A stretch of DNA of 64,000 nucleotides from NCBI GenBank assembly GCA_963575745.1, contig CAUYUJ010000925.1, positions 476,701 to 540,700 on the forward strand. Direction: 5' to 3'. This DNA is from Prorocentrum cordatum (taxonomy: Eukaryota > Sar > Dinophyceae > Prorocentrales > Prorocentraceae). The translations under genes were made by a program, and so were the position numbers. This document shows positions 21,926 to 33,723 of this stretch, piece after piece. The notes under the pieces were generated by a model. The model searched no databases. It saw nothing but the letters and a program-made list of their open reading frames with translations, and was not told where the DNA came from. The stretch's first letter is position 1. Every line of letters starts with the position of its first letter.

Positions 21926-22929
21926 AGCGCCATGACGGGAGCTCTGGCCCTGGAGAGAAGCGCCGTGGAGCAGTCATGACAGGCACTCTTGCCCTCCCCC
22001 TCCCCCCCCAAAGCCCCCTACGTGGAGTCCGACGTCGCCACCACCGCGTGTGAATCGGGCGGGTGGTCATGGGGGGTGACCTACACGTGGGCTGAAGAAA
22101 GGGATCCACACATGGGGCCCTTCTCTTCACCCACCATTTAAATCACCCCCCAGTGCCACCCGCCCGAGTGAAGTGCTTGATGCGCTGGCCTCCTCCCTCC
22201 GCGGCAGCCCTCCTTCTTTCCCGCTGCACAGGCGCGCAACATCGCGCAACCAACTAGGCTGTGGTCCGTTCTGGCTCGGACGCGCTGTGCCCCACATCGC
22301 CGCGGCAAAAACAATATTATATCCCCCCAGCGTCGGATGCCCGGGTATCCACTACTAGCGCTAGCCGTTTTTCAAAGCGGACGACGGGGGGGATAACAAA
22401 GAGCGGATCAACGAACCGGCTCACGAGGCGACCATGCATCGAGGATGCAACAGATCTCGCCCCCCCCCGCTCCCGCAATACCCCGTCTCGCCCAGCCCCC
22501 GTCCCGTCAGCTTCGCTGGGCTCGTTCGGAGTATCCGGCTGTGGCGCCCTTCCTCTTGCCCATGGTCGCCTTGGAGGTCCGGGGGTGGTTCGCAGAGTTT
22601 TTTTTTTGTTCGACAGCCACGGCGCAACCTCGCGTGATGCAACCTAGATGCAGATAATTGGGAACGTCCGTGGCTACTTCAAACGGCAGCCCAGCTCCCG
22701 CGGCTATTCTGCGGCCCCGAGCCACGCTTTGCCACGCGGGGGCGGTTCGCGGAGTGCTCCACGGACACTGCTTCGCAACCGCTCCGGATCTGCACCCCCG
22801 GCGCCACACGCTTTGCCGCGGCACGGGGCGCCCGCTCGGCGGCGCGCGGAGGAGGAGGGGGGCGGGGCGAGGCGGGAGGAGAAGGCCCTTCCGCTCCCAG
22901 GGAGGCAGGACGGCAGGCCGCTTCCCCTT

Positions 22930-22976
22930 CTCCTCCTCCTCCTCCTCCTCCTCCTCCTCCTCCTCCTCCTCCTCGC
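22930..22976. repeat. (CTC)n microsatellite
   Basis: About fifteen CTC units, followed to 23095 by a long pyrimidine-rich tract. 23100-23635 carries no recognised gene. Confidence 0.93.
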
Positions 22977-23635
22977 TGCTTCCATCTCCTGCCCCTCTTG
23001 CTCCCTCTCCTCCCTCTCTTCCTCCTCCCCTTCTCCCTCCCCCTCCTCCCCCCTTTCCTCGTCCTCCTCTTCCTCCCCACTGCTTCCATCACCTGCCCCG
23101 CCTGCACAATGACACAATCTGAATACTGCTCTCCTCTCTCCCCTGATGACGTCCGGACGATGTTTTCCTTGCGCGCAGGATTCCCAGGAAGTGGGTTATC
23201 ACTTGGGTTGATTTACAAACTGTGGTTCTCTCTGAAGCGCTGGCCCCCTTTCTGCGCCTCTAGTTGTTCCAAATCGTGTTCCCGCTGCAACGCGGGCGTT
23301 CTCGGTCTTTCCGAATAGGCCCCAAAATCTAGAAAATGCCCCCCCCCCCCCCCGAAAAAACGATCGGAAGTGATTACACATTCGGTGTTGATTCGTTGAT
23401 TTTGGGGGAAGCGGAAGCCCCCAATTGGGGGCGTCGTCGCTTCCAGGAAATAGCAAGCGGAAACCCAGTTTTTGCTTTGAGAAGCGATGTTGGTAGAGCC
23501 AGCGGGTGCTCTCCATCAGCCCCGCCTTGTGTGGAGCTTTTCGGGGAGCCCAAGGAGCTAGACATGGAGCCACGACTCCAGACTGGCCCAGACCTCTCGA
23601 AGACGATCCACTTACCCTCCAAGGAACCTGGCACC

Positions 23636-23815
23636 ATGCCATGACATGCTGTGCGGTGTTGTGTTCTGCGCCGCTGTGCGATGCCATGTTTTGCGTTGCG
23701 ATGTTTTTGGGTCCAACGCTTTTCTGCGCAATGCCACGCTATGCTATGACATGCTATGCCCTGCCATGCTCTTCTACGCCATGCCATGCCGTGCTCTACC
23801 ATGCATCGCGTACCC
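23636..23815. repeat. ATGCC/ATGCT low-complexity tract
   Basis: Degenerate repeats of ATGCCATGC, ATGCTATG and GCGATGCC, giving an alternating purine-pyrimidine tract. Confidence 0.75.
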
Positions 23816-23989
23816 TCGCGGGATCATTGCCCTGCTCGACATCCGACTGTGCGAATCGAGAGGGTATCTGCGCCATGGTAAGGGAAGGGAGGGAGGGGTA
23901 TGACGTCAGATATGACGCGAGCGCACCTAGCTTGTCCTCTCTCCCTTCCCTCGCCTCCCTCGGGAAGTCGTTCGGCTATGGGTTTCCTA

Positions 23990-24593
23990 AAATTCAGAAT
24001 TATGGGAAGCCTGGATCGAATCATTCACTACAACAAGTTTGTATGAAGACTCCAGGCTTCCCCTAACTTACAAGCCGAAGGCCTGCGAATTATGGGAAAC
24101 CCAGAATCACTACCAAGAGCCTTTTTTTAGCGATTCCAAGTTCACCATAATTGCGAATTATGGGAAACCCATGGCCAGAGGACTGCAGGGGACCCCATCG
24201 GGACCGGTGATTCCAAGTTCCCCATAATTCCGAATTGTTGGAAACCTGGAATCACTACGGCCCCCACCCCCCTCTATTGTAGTGGTTCCAAGTTTCCCAA
24301 CATCCCGAGTTATGGGAAACCTGGAATCACTACGAACCCTTTTTTGTAGCTCTTCCAAGTTCCCCAAGATTCCGAGTTATGTGGCGCCTAGAAATCACTA
24401 CAAAAGGGGGAGCCGTAATGATTCCAGGTGCACTCGGGGAAACGGGGGCTGGCAATTTCCCAGAATTCGGACAATCGCCCTAACTTCAAATTCCAAGTGT
24501 CGAAAAACCAAACAGAAGAGGTCGCTGGGGTGGGCGGGTGAAACTATGTGAGACCTGCAGCCACTATGTATACATATATTTATATATATATAT

Positions 24594-24643
<50 letters not shown>

Positions 24644-25560
24644 CTATTGGTCGTGATTCCAGGTTTCACACAGTTCCGGCTTAGGAAACCTGGAACCACC
24701 AGGAAAAAACAACATTTTCGGTAGTAGTTCCAGGTGTTCCACCATTCCGAATGATGGGAAACTTGGAACCACTACGAGCAACCATCCTGTTTGTAGTGAT
24801 TCCAAATTCCCCATAACTCCGAAATATGAGAAACCCATGACTGGACGACTGCCGGGGACCCCACCAGGACTGGTGATTCCAGGTTTCTCATACGTTCGAA
24901 TTAAGGGAAGCCTGGACAACTATGAAAACACATTTTTCTTACTAATTCCAGGCGTCCCAACATTCCGAATTATGGGGAAGCCATGGCCGGATGACTGCTG
25001 GGGACCCCTCCTGGACTGGTGACTCCAGGTTACCCATGATTCCGAACTACGGGGGGCCAGGAATCACTATGTAAAGCGCACCTAGTTTGTAAGGGGTTCC
25101 ATGTTTGCCATACTTCCAAATTATGCGACACCTGGAATCACTACGACAAACCAACAATTGTTGTAGTGAGTGCAGCCTTCCCACACTTCTGAATAATGGG
25201 AAACCCATGGCTGGACGACTGCCGGGGACCCCACCGGGACTGGTGATTCCAGGTTTCCCATCGTGCCGAATTACGGGGACTCACTACGAAAGGCCCCTCC
25301 TGTGTAGTGGTTACAAGCTTCCCACAATTTTGAATTATGGGGAACCTAGAATCACTTGAACAAGAAAAATATGTTCGTAGTGATTCTAAGTGTCCCATCA
25401 TTAATTCGAATTCCGAATTTCGGGAAACTGGAAAGGCAATGCTCCTCGGGGGCGCCCTGACGGGCGGTAGTGACCACGCCCTGGGCCCCCGGTCTTCCAT
25501 TCTTCGCCTTTCTCGAACTGTTGAACTATGGGGAACCCATCGCCGGACGGCAGCCAGGAT
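23990..25560. repeat. Array of palindromic (hairpin) repeat units
   Basis: About 16 units, spaced 65-90 bp. Each pairs a left arm like GTAGTGATTCCAGGTTTCCC with a right arm like GGGAAACCTGGAATCACTAC around a short ATAATTCCGAATTAT centre. Left arms occur near 24131, 24210, 24279, 24345, 24414, 24652, 24722, 24792, 24875, 24940, 25020, 25093, 25160, 25242, 25304 and 25377. In four or five units the right arm is replaced by a cassette (CCCATGGCTGGACGACTGCC, then GGGGACCCCACCGGGACTGG). Arm identity varies; the best units are nearly perfect dyads of about 55 bp. Confidence 0.9.
24565..24645. repeat. (TA)n / (GATA)n microsatellite
   Basis: TATATA run followed by about 12 GATA units, interrupting the palindromic array. 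Confidence 0.95.
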
Positions 25561-25899
25561 CTTGGTGGATCTGGCGTCGTAGCCCGGGGGGCCGCCTGCA
25601 CCGCAGGAACCCCGCGGGCCAACACCCCGACGCCGAGGGCCGTGGGAGGAGACTGGGTGCGCTGGCGATTGAAGGTTGCGGGGACCAGTCGGAGGTGCAT
25701 GGAGGTATTGGAGGTGTCTTTTCTGATGCTCCTGATGTTCTCTGCCCTCCCAAGCGGCCCACACGTGTGTGCGAGAAGCGAGCAAGTCTACGTGCCCCCC
25801 TTGAGCTTTGGTCTAAGCCGCTTGTGAGGTGGTGTTCGTTTATGCTGGTTCTGGCTATCCCTGCCGCCGTGAGCATCCAGGCTCCCTGTGCCAGGAGAG

Positions 25900-26112
25900 C
25901 CCAGAATCGAATCGACAAGTCCGATCTGCGATCGACACGAATCGGATCGACGGAAATCGGCAGCCGAGTCGGGAAAAGTCGAATCGGCGGACATCGGCAG
26001 GCTAATACGCCTCCAATGAGTAATCGGATCCCAAGTCGGAGTCCGAAGTCGAATCGAATCGAAATCGGAAACCATCGAAATCGAATCGAATCGAATCGGA
26101 GGAATCGAAACG
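25900..26112. repeat. GAATCG-rich low-complexity tract
   Basis: Dense GAATCG, AATCGGA and GATCGAC steps. Similar GAATCAG/GGATCG sequence recurs weakly at 27960-28060. No gene was recognised between 25560 and 26330. Confidence 0.75.
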
Positions 26113-26329
26113 AGCCCTGTGTGCTGCACTCGCGGGGCGGGCGGGGCGCGCGCGTGCAGCGCCTCGGCGGACGCTGCGGGCGGAGCGCCCCCCATGGCAT
26201 GGCAGAGAAGGTGCGCCGGAGAGGGGGGGGAGGCCGTGGTCGGGCACTGTTGAAGGGGGTGGGGGGGGAGGGGGCGGTCGGGGGGGGGGACGACGAAGCG
26301 CACGCATGTCGTACACCTTTTGGGCCCCA

Positions 26330-26408
26330 CCTCCTCCTCCTCCTCCTCCTCCTCCTCCTCCTCCTCCTCCTCCTCCTCCTCCTCCTCTTCCTCCTCCTCC
26401 TCCTCCTC
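26330..26408. repeat. (CTC)n microsatellite
   Basis: About 25 CTC units with one CTT interruption. Confidence 0.95.
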
Positions 26409-26689
26409 GTGACACAAAAAGCGAACTTCTCCTCACCCCCCCGTGGATCGCGCCGGGTGCGCCGGAGGTCGGGCAGAGGGGGGGCTGTCGCGGCATGGCT
26501 CGCGGCCAGTGCGCGGATCAGGGGGGGAAGACAGGGGACGTGCGGAGAGAAGAAGGGGGGCCGCCGAAGTCCAGGTTTTCATTGCCCTGGCGCTGGTATC
26601 CCACCCCCCGTCTTGGGCGCCCCGAGAAGGGGGGAAGGGGGAGAGTGGTTCTGGGGAGCGGATCGCCGCTGGAAATTCTACAGCCACGG

Positions 26690-27110
26690 CCTCGAGGCCA
26701 GGACAAATACCGCAATGATTTTTTGACTTTCGAGAAATCACCCAAAACAAAAGCCGAACTCAAATTGATACACTCTAGGCGATGCTTAAGAAAACCCAAG
26801 TTTTCGGCCAGAGTCTCGATTATTCTTAATGTTTCAATGTAAATCCCAAAGTTTGAATAGACATTCTGGGCTTGTATTCAAATTCTGAGACTATGAGTTT
26901 CTTAACCCATGATTTCTAAAGCATTTCGCAGGGTGTACACTGTCTGTTGCGTTCGCTCCCTGCGACATCGGCCTTCCCGGTGTAGTAGCCCCTGGCGCCC
27001 GCAAGATGGAGGAAGGGGTCGACTCGACTCTGTCTTCAGTGCCATGTTAGCAAACTGTCTTCAATTTTCAGATAGCGAGTCCTGCGAGCAGCAGTCTGTC
27101 GCGGGAACCA
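26690..27110. other. AT-richer unassigned segment
   Basis: Local drop in GC relative to both sides, with no open frame of note and no recognised repeat. It may be an old insertion or an intron. Confidence 0.4.
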
Positions 27111-27164
27111 ACTGACCTGGGTCAATGCAAACATGGGCCAGTCGGGCTTTGCAGGATCCTGCAA

Positions 27165-27194
27165 ATCCTGCAGGATCCTAGGATCCTGCAGGAT
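27165..27194. repeat. 30-bp perfect palindrome within GCAGGATCCTGC repeats
   Basis: Bases 27165-27194 are their own reverse complement, centred on CCTAGG. Flanks repeat GCAGGATCCTGC at 27150 and 27232 as well, giving five GGATCC sites within 95 bp. Confidence 0.95.
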
Positions 27195-27539
27195 CCTGCG
27201 CCCTAGCCCAAGTTAATGCAACCCTCGCTCTGCAGGATCCTGCAAAATCCGGCGCTCTGACTGACCCCCGTTTGCATTGACCCCGTCTCAAGGCTCCCGG
27301 CTGTCCGCTTTTCTCCTCCTGTTCTGGCCCCACCAGGCCATTCTATCCGTGCCCTCCCCTGATCATATCTCTTTCGACTCCTGCGGTCCTGCGGCTTCTT
27401 GTCTTCTTCTGCTTCAAATGCTGCTTCACTTTCCGCCCTCCCTGGTGGCGTTGACCGCCGGGGATGGGGGCGGCAGCGTCGTATTTGACACCCGTGCCCG
27501 CAGCAATCGAAGCATTGAGGAGGAAGATCAGCCGCGGCG

Positions 27540-27760
27540 GTCGCTTCGACCAACGTCGGTGTAGACAGACCGAACCCAAGCGCTTGGTCCCGGATACCTC
27601 CCCTCCCCGGGTCCTCGTACTCGGTCTGCACCATGCGCATGGCCAGGTTCTGCAGCAGCAGCCCCAGCGTCCGCACGGCGAGCACGACGAACACCACGTA
27701 GTCCCCAGAACCCTGGCCCCAGGCAACAGATGGTGGGTTCCAGAAGCCCTGGACCGCCCA
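27540..27760 (-). CDS. Possible exon with hydrophobic segment, unknown protein
   Basis: The minus frame includes GSGDYVVFVVLAVRTLGLLL and then QNLAMRMVQTEYEDPGRGGI. The first part is a plausible membrane helix and the second a charged juxtamembrane stretch. The frame stays open beyond both ends, but with Arg/Pro-rich low-complexity content that I do not trust. No family is recognised. Confidence 0.25.
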
Positions 27761-28099
27761 CCAACACATGGCATCTCTTAGGAGGGCAGCATTCCCTTTC
27801 CGCCAACTTCCGCCGGCCGTCCGCCAGCTTCCGCTGGCCGAGGCGGCCTCGTTTTGCTTCCGCCGGCTTCCGCTGCCTTCCGCCGAGGAAGGGATGCCAA
27901 CTTCTCGATCCATCGAAGGCGAGGACCCTTCTGGAACGTCCAATGCGAGGAGGAATGGAAAGGCAAGATCAATCAGCATCGAATCAGGAAGTCGGATCGA
28001 ATCAGGATGTGCGCTGGATCGGGCTGCATCGGCACGTAGTTAGAATCGGATCAGATCGGCCGCGACAACATGATCAACGACGCCCAGGCCAAGAGATCC

Positions 28100-28350
28100 C
28101 CAAATGGTCACAAGAGTCCAGAATTCGGCTAAATAGGGCCCCAAGACGGCCAAGATGGCCCAGGGACCTCCCAAGACTGCCCCAGAGAAGCCCGATACAG
28201 CCCCAAGGCGGCCTAAATATGCCCTGTAAGAGCTCCTCAAGAAGAAAGGACGAGCGTGCCACATGTGATGGCCCTCTTGGCGGTGCCCAGATGTCCGCCA
28301 CACATGAAAATTCGCGGACGCGGTGGTGGATTGGTTGCATGCGGCTGGAT
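28100..28350. repeat. Outlying copy of the AAGACGGCC repeat
   Basis: CCAAGACGGCCAAGATGGCC and CCCCAAGGCGGCC steps match the array at 5960-7367. The following 28360-29140 is pyrimidine-rich with CTC and TTC clusters and no recognised gene. Confidence 0.6.
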
Positions 28351-29189
28351 AGATCAAGGGATGTAGAGCTGACCCTTTTCAAAAGGAGAGGGCTTAGGAC
28401 GTGATGTTGGATTGCACCATCTTTAATGTGTTCTGGGTTTGCTCTGGTGCTTTACCTTCCTCCTGCTTCTCCTCTTCCTCCTCCTCTTCCAATTCTCTCT
28501 TACCTGCCTCTTCCCGTCCTTCTTCCCTCCTACTCCGTTGTCCCATCACTCCTCCTGGCCGCCTCCCCCTCCCCGCCCCACACAAATACTACGGCGAACA
28601 TTACTCTCCTCTCTCCCCTTCCTCTGCCCGGAAGATGTTCGGCAATCTCTACGCACCGGCTTTCACACACAAGATTTCAAACATTTTTTCTGGTGATGTT
28701 TGTATAAATCCTGTAGTTGTCGGTTCTTCAAATTGAAGCTGCCGCTGCAGCGTGGACCTCATTGTAGGATCGGCGCTTTGTCCCCGTCGTTCAGAATGGC
28801 ACTCTCGCGCCAGCGCGGGCTACTTTTCTGGATCCGAGTCCTTCCTCATCGTTGCCGCCCCCATCCTTTCTCCCCCTCCGCCTTCCCCTGGCCCCCCTGC
28901 TCCTCCCGCTTCTTCCAATCCAGCTCCTGCTGCTGCAGCTGCTGCTGTTCCTCCTCGTCCTCCTGCTTCCTCATCCTCTTTTTCCTCCTGCTCATTTTCC
29001 TGTTCATCCGCAACCTTTCCTCCAATTTACGCAACTCATGTTTTCACTGATTGTGCATTACATGATGGTGCCCCTCTTGGAACTTCAGGTCCGCTATGAC
29101 ACGAGTCGGCCGATAAAACATGAATGCAATGGGAAGGGATGGGTGGGAGGGGTTCGATGTCAGACATGGCGCGAGCGCACCTAGCCTGT

Positions 29190-29420
29190 CTGCTTCCTCT
29201 CTCCTCCCTCCTTCGTCCTTCCTCCTTCCTCCTCGTTCCTCCTCCTCGCTCCTCCTCCTCCTCCTCCTCCTCCTCCTCCTCCCCCTCCTCCTCCTCGCTC
29301 CTCCTTCGCCTCTGCTTTCTCCAGCCTCGCTCCCTCGCCCTTCCCTCCTCCGCCGCCCTCCCTCCCGCCCCTCCTCCCTCCTTGCTCCGCCCCTTCCGCC
29401 GCCCCCCCCCCCCCCCCCCA
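29190..29420. repeat. CTC-rich pyrimidine tract ending in poly-C
   Basis: CTCCTC runs (29245-29310) in a 230-bp pyrimidine-only stretch that ends with about 17 consecutive C after 29402. Confidence 0.9.
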
Positions 29421-29436
29421 TCGACGATGACGACGA

Positions 29437-29574
29437 CCACCCGGCGCGCGAGGCCTCGTCCCGCGAGCCCGTGATGGTGCCCGCCCAGGGCCCGCCGAGG
29501 TCCGCGGCCAGGAAGAGGAGGCCCACGAAGCACGAGAAGAGGGCCGCGAGCACGAGCAACCTCGACCGATCCAT
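29437..29574 (-). CDS. Possible first exon with signal peptide or anchor
   Basis: From an ATG at 29574 the minus frame reads MDRSRLLVLAALFSCFVGLL, then FLAADLGGPWAGTITGSRDE before entering poly-G. Charged N-terminus, about 18 hydrophobic residues and a polar follow-on is the pattern of a signal peptide or signal anchor. The frame cannot be followed past the C-run at 29402-29420, which would lie in the next intron. Identity unknown. Confidence 0.35.
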
Positions 29575-29754
29575 CGGCGAAGGGCGGGGGGATCACGAGC
29601 GGCGAACATTTTGTTTTGTTGTTCCAGGGTTGCGCGAGGCGTCTCAAGATTGACAGTACAAATCCCCACTGAGAGGCAAAAGGTGGGCATCCACCTTTTA
29701 TGGATTGCCGCCGGGAGTGAGCACTACACGGACAGCATAGACGATATGCGAGCC

Positions 29755-29900
29755 CGCGCCCTCGCGGCCTGGACCCCAGGGCGCGACCCCGCAGATGAGC
29801 GGTCGCACGGATACGGGGTCGCGGCCATATCTGCGGGGTCGCTTACCAGGGGCCCGGCCCGCGAGGCCGCGGATACAGATACTGCCCCACCAGAGCTCCG
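29755..29900 (+). repeat. Dispersed 'GRDPAD' repeat, copy 1
   Basis: Contains CAGGGCGCGACCCCGCAGAT, then GCGGTCGCACGGATACG and GGGGCCCGGCCCGCGAGGCC. An inverted relative lies at 35020-35165. Peptide translations match too (PGRDPADERSHGY here, LGRDPADTRSHGY there), so it may be an old coding segment of a transposon, but no family is recognised. Confidence 0.6.
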
Positions 29901-30184
29901 TCCACGAGTTCCATGCTGGACTCAAACTGCCTCGGGCGGTCGCTTGTCGGGTGCAACCGTTTGTCGCCTGTTGCTCGCGGGAGGGAAGAGGGAGGACGAA
30001 ACTGCGGGAAAAAACACCCCCATCATAAGCACTGGGGCAACACACATCCATCCAGCAAGCGTGACCAAGGGAGCAACATGACAGGGCAAGGCTGGCCAGT
30101 AAACGCCAGTTCTGGGGGCCCACTGCCTCGCTTGAGGAAGGCGGCGAACAACATGCGACACGACGCAAGGGGGGAGGAAGAATA

Positions 30185-30345
30185 AAGGGGCCCCAGGACA
30201 CACAAATAAATACACACAAATGGAAATATCCCCTATAGTTTCCCATATTTTCTGGGTTTTGTCTTCCCCCCAATTCCCATATTTTCCCATATTTTCTGGG
30301 GAATCGACGATTAATTGTGTCTGTGTGTGTTTCTTTCCCTCCTGG
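30185..30345. repeat. 165-bp AT-rich dispersed block, copy 2 of 3
   Basis: Starts GGGGCCCCAGGACACACAAA and ends at CCTCCTG, colinear with the copies at 7367 and 33724. Confidence 0.85.
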
Positions 30346-30984
30346 ACAAAGGACGGAAACGGCGCCGTCTCGACACCGGGTCCGTCGGGGCAGCTGGGGC
30401 ACCTCCACGAGGGCGGGGGCCCCGCGGGCGTCAGGTCGCGCGGTGGCGAAGGCGCGCAGCCAGGCGACAGGAACTGCCCATGGCGGCCAGCAGAGGGGGC
30501 CCGAAGAACAGAAGCGGCGGACAGGGGCAGCAATCATCGCCCTTCGTGCGAGCGCCCGCGCAGCGTCAGCCGGCGGATGAGCAGGGCGTCGACCATGGTC
30601 GGCGACGTCGTGGGGGGCCTCTGGGGGTCATGCCGGGGCCGAACTTGCGCAGGCCACAGTCGGCCCCAATATCCGCTTCGGCCGTGGCGGCCTCGAGGTG
30701 GGCGGGCTCGGCGGAAACATCAGCGCGCTGTGCCCCGCTTGCGGACTCGACGCCCCAAGTGAAGCCTGGGCACTGGAGCCAGTGTGGCTAGCTCGGCTTT
30801 AACGCAACAGGCTTGGCGAGGCGCAGGTAGCTGGCGCGGTGCCAGAGGCCGTAGATGGTGACTGGCGTCTTGTGCGGGGCCAGGGCCGGTCGCTGATCTG
30901 GATCCGGTAGACTTTGCACCAGACGATGCGTGAGCAGGAAGGGAGCTGAAATGCGGCCCTGCAGTCACACGCACTTGCTTCATA

Positions 30985-31132
30985 GGGGGAGGGGGAGGAG
31001 GGCGAGGAGGAGGAGGGCGAGGAGGAGGGCGAGGAGGAGGAGGGGGAGGAGGGGGAGGGGGAGGAGGGGGGGGGAGGAGGAGGAGGGCGAGGAGGAGGCG
31101 AGGAGGAGGGGAGGGGGCGGCGGGCGAGGAGG
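30985..31132. repeat. (GGA)n / GGAGGGCGA microsatellite
   Basis: GGA-rich run with GGCGAGGA inserts. 30346-30984 between this and the 165-bp block is GC-rich without a recognised gene. Confidence 0.93.
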
Positions 31133-31189
31133 AGGAGCGCTAGTGCCTTCATGCGGTTCGTCTGGCTCGGCCGGCGGGCGGGGCCAGGC

Positions 31190-33165
31190 TTAGAAGTGAT
31201 GGCTAAGCCTGTCCAGGGCGGTCCTGTGGCGGTCCTGTCCAGGGCGGTTTGTCGTAGAGGTTATGGAAAGCTTGACTTCCAAGTAAAGGTAGTACAGGAG
31301 GACGAGGTTGCGCACCGTGGTCTGGCGCGGGAACTTGTGGGCGGCCTCCTTCGGATAGTCTCCGCGGGCGCCGAGCCCGAGGCGATGTAGAACCTCCCTG
31401 TGCACAACTCTGGGCGGCTCTGTGACCCAACGAAGGGCGCGACGACATTGAAGGTAGTGGCTGATCTCGTCGAGGCCGTCGTCGCGGCCGAAGAGGCACG
31501 TGTGGCGCGCGGGCGAGGAGGAGGAGGAGGAGGAGGAGGAGGAGGAGGAGAAGAAGGAGGAGGAGGAGGAGGAGGAGGAGGAGGAGGAGAGGAGGAGGCA
31601 ACCGCAACGTGGATTGCCTTCAACGTCTGGGCCAGCCTTTGACGGCTGGCTCCCACGTGCGATCTGCACCGCACGCTGGGCGGAAGTAGGCAGCAAGTCG
31701 CTCGTTATAACCAACGGCTTCCAGACAATCGTTCCGAACAGGATTCCCCCACGCCTGTCGCAGTCCGCCTCGCTTTCTGGAGCCTGCGGCCCAACGGGCG
31801 ACCAGCGAATCTGGTTAAAATGCTGAAGCTTTGGCAGGATCCGTTCCTGGTCGGCATGCGAGATGACCCTTGGAGATCATCTGCCGACTGGAGAGGGCTC
31901 GATTTGGACTGGATCGATGTGCTCAATACAGTGGCGTTCGACACGGTGATGATGAATCGCTGCTGTAGCCAGAAAGCCCGTCGCGGACATGTACCCTGAA
32001 AGCTGTTCAATCTACGTCGCTCTCCCTTGTTGAAGCATGCTGCACAAACGACGCTCGTCAATTCTGACACCACGCGCGCATTGAATATCTTCACCTTCTA
32101 CTTCCTCCCACAAAAAGAATGAAACGAAATAGTATGCGATGTCTGAAAAGCACGCTTTACACTTCCAGTCCTCCTGCTTCGTTCAACACCTTTCCTTCCA
32201 TCAGCAAGCAATGTGCCCAAATAGACCAGCGACTCCTTGTCGACGACGAGCTGACCCACATGATTCATTACTTTCTCGTTGGTCTGGATCTGCATCAGCT
32301 CGCCTTGTTTTCCCAAACGGGTTGCAATCCATAGTTCGGCCGCATCTCTCGACGCAGCGCATCTGTTCCTCGATCACTTCGGGGTTGTTGCCGACCTGAA
32401 GCGTGCCATCTGCGTACGCCAAGTCTCTCACTGCACCGCCCGCAGTTCACGACGCAGTCGCCCGCGCAACTATATAGTGAAGCATCACGAAGGAAGGTTG
32501 TCATGACGGTTCTGGAGAGGAATGAACCGAGGGTCCAGCCCTGGCAAATTCCATACGGCTGCTTTCTCTCTCCATTCATGGAGCCGAATTCTGATACTGT
32601 GAAAGCGCGGTTGTCGCACATGCTGGAGATAGCGTGCACGAACTTAGCTGAGCATCTAAACCTCGGCAAAGAAGTGACTACCGACTCACCTACGCCCAAT
32701 CAAGAATAATGAAGATACTCCTTCCATCGCGGGCCGCCCGCGTCTCCTCTAACTCTCGCTGCGCAATGAACGCCGAATCGGCTGTACTGCATCCAGGTCT
32801 AAAGCCGACTTGTGTCTGCCATATGCGCTGTTCTGCTCCTGTCTCCTTCATGCGCAGCACCTGTTTCCTGGCAGACATTATGTAACCATTTGCAGGGGAG
32901 CTGATGGGCATGCAGTTGTTGCAAGCCCCTGGGTTGGGTCATCCTCTTTGTAAACCGTCTTCGTTCTTGATGCATGCCAAGCCTCGGGTGCTTGACAGCT
33001 GCCCCAGACCCGACTTGCGGAAGGAAAACGAGGAGAACGAGGAGGAGATGGAGGCGGGGAGCGAGGAGAACCATAACAACCCCAGCGCGCACCACTGATG
33101 CTGCAATACGCCCACATTTGGAGGCAGCTGCTGGGAGGTCTTCGTGGGAAGGACTTGGGACTCAT
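31190..33165 (-). mobile_element. Third LINE-type element: RT and C-terminal region, degenerate
   Basis: Minus strand, 5' to 3', in changing frames: EAWHASRTKTVYKEDDPTQG (about 33000), QTQVGFRPGCSTADSAFIAQ with SIFIILDWA (about 32820-32690), FGSMNGERKQPYGICQGWTL (about 32590), LAYADGTLQVG (about 32425), VYLGTLLADGRKGVERSRRT (about 32230), KIFNARVVSELTS (32094) and CLFGRDDGLDEISHYLQC (about 31500-31440). These are classic RT motifs 1 to E followed by the thumb-like region and a His/Cys knuckle. At least five frameshifts or stops occur, and a GGA microsatellite sits inside the 3' part. Confidence 0.85.
31514..31602. repeat. (GGA)n microsatellite inside the LINE remnant
   Basis: About 28 GGA units with AGA interruptions, located within the C-terminal part of the element at 31190-33165. 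Confidence 0.93.
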
Positions 33166-33509
33166 AGGCCCGATTGAGGGGCCACCAAGCCGATTTAAGC
33201 TGGATCAGCCCAGACTACGTCTACTAAGTTGAAGTAGACGTGAGTGGGACAGATTCGGCTGGATTTCCACTTCGGATATACCAACATCGAGCCTGACTCA
33301 AACCTCCCAGAATGTGTACTCGAATCCACTAGCTCCGCCTTCTCCTCACAAATCAGCGGAAGCATTCCGTGCCACCTCAGCGGGGGCCCGCTGGAAGGGT
33401 AAGGGGCCCATGGGCCTAGATCTTGGGTGCACCGTGCGTCTTGGCAAGAGAGCCAGCGGTTGTGCGTTCAGATGCGATAGCCGCGTGCCGTCATACAGTC
33501 ATCGGCCTG

Positions 33510-33660
33510 ACCTAAGGAACGATAAATAAGGAACGATGCCCCTTTGAATCCCAAGGAATAAAGCATAAGGAACGATACATACTACATAACGCATAAGAAA
33601 TAACGCATGCAAGCCTGAGGAACGACCGAGCCCCTTTCGAAAAGTAAGTATTCCTTATCC
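33510..33660. repeat. Dispersed 'CCTAAGGAAC' repeat, copy 2, with local AAGGAACGA repeats
   Basis: GACCTAAGGAACGATAAATA and further AAGGAACGATAC, GAGGAACGACC steps. Matches 4258-4400. The 350 bp between the LINE remnant and this repeat hold no recognised feature. Confidence 0.6.
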
Positions 33661-33723
33661 AAGCCGCTCACTGCAACGCACAAACAGTTCGCGAGGTGCT
33701 CAGCCTCCATCTCTGGTTCTGTG

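Noticed and set aside
23990-25560. CRISPR array
   Set aside because: Units are palindromic and spaced 65-90 bp with repetitive, not unique, spacers; the host is eukaryotic and no cas-like gene is present.
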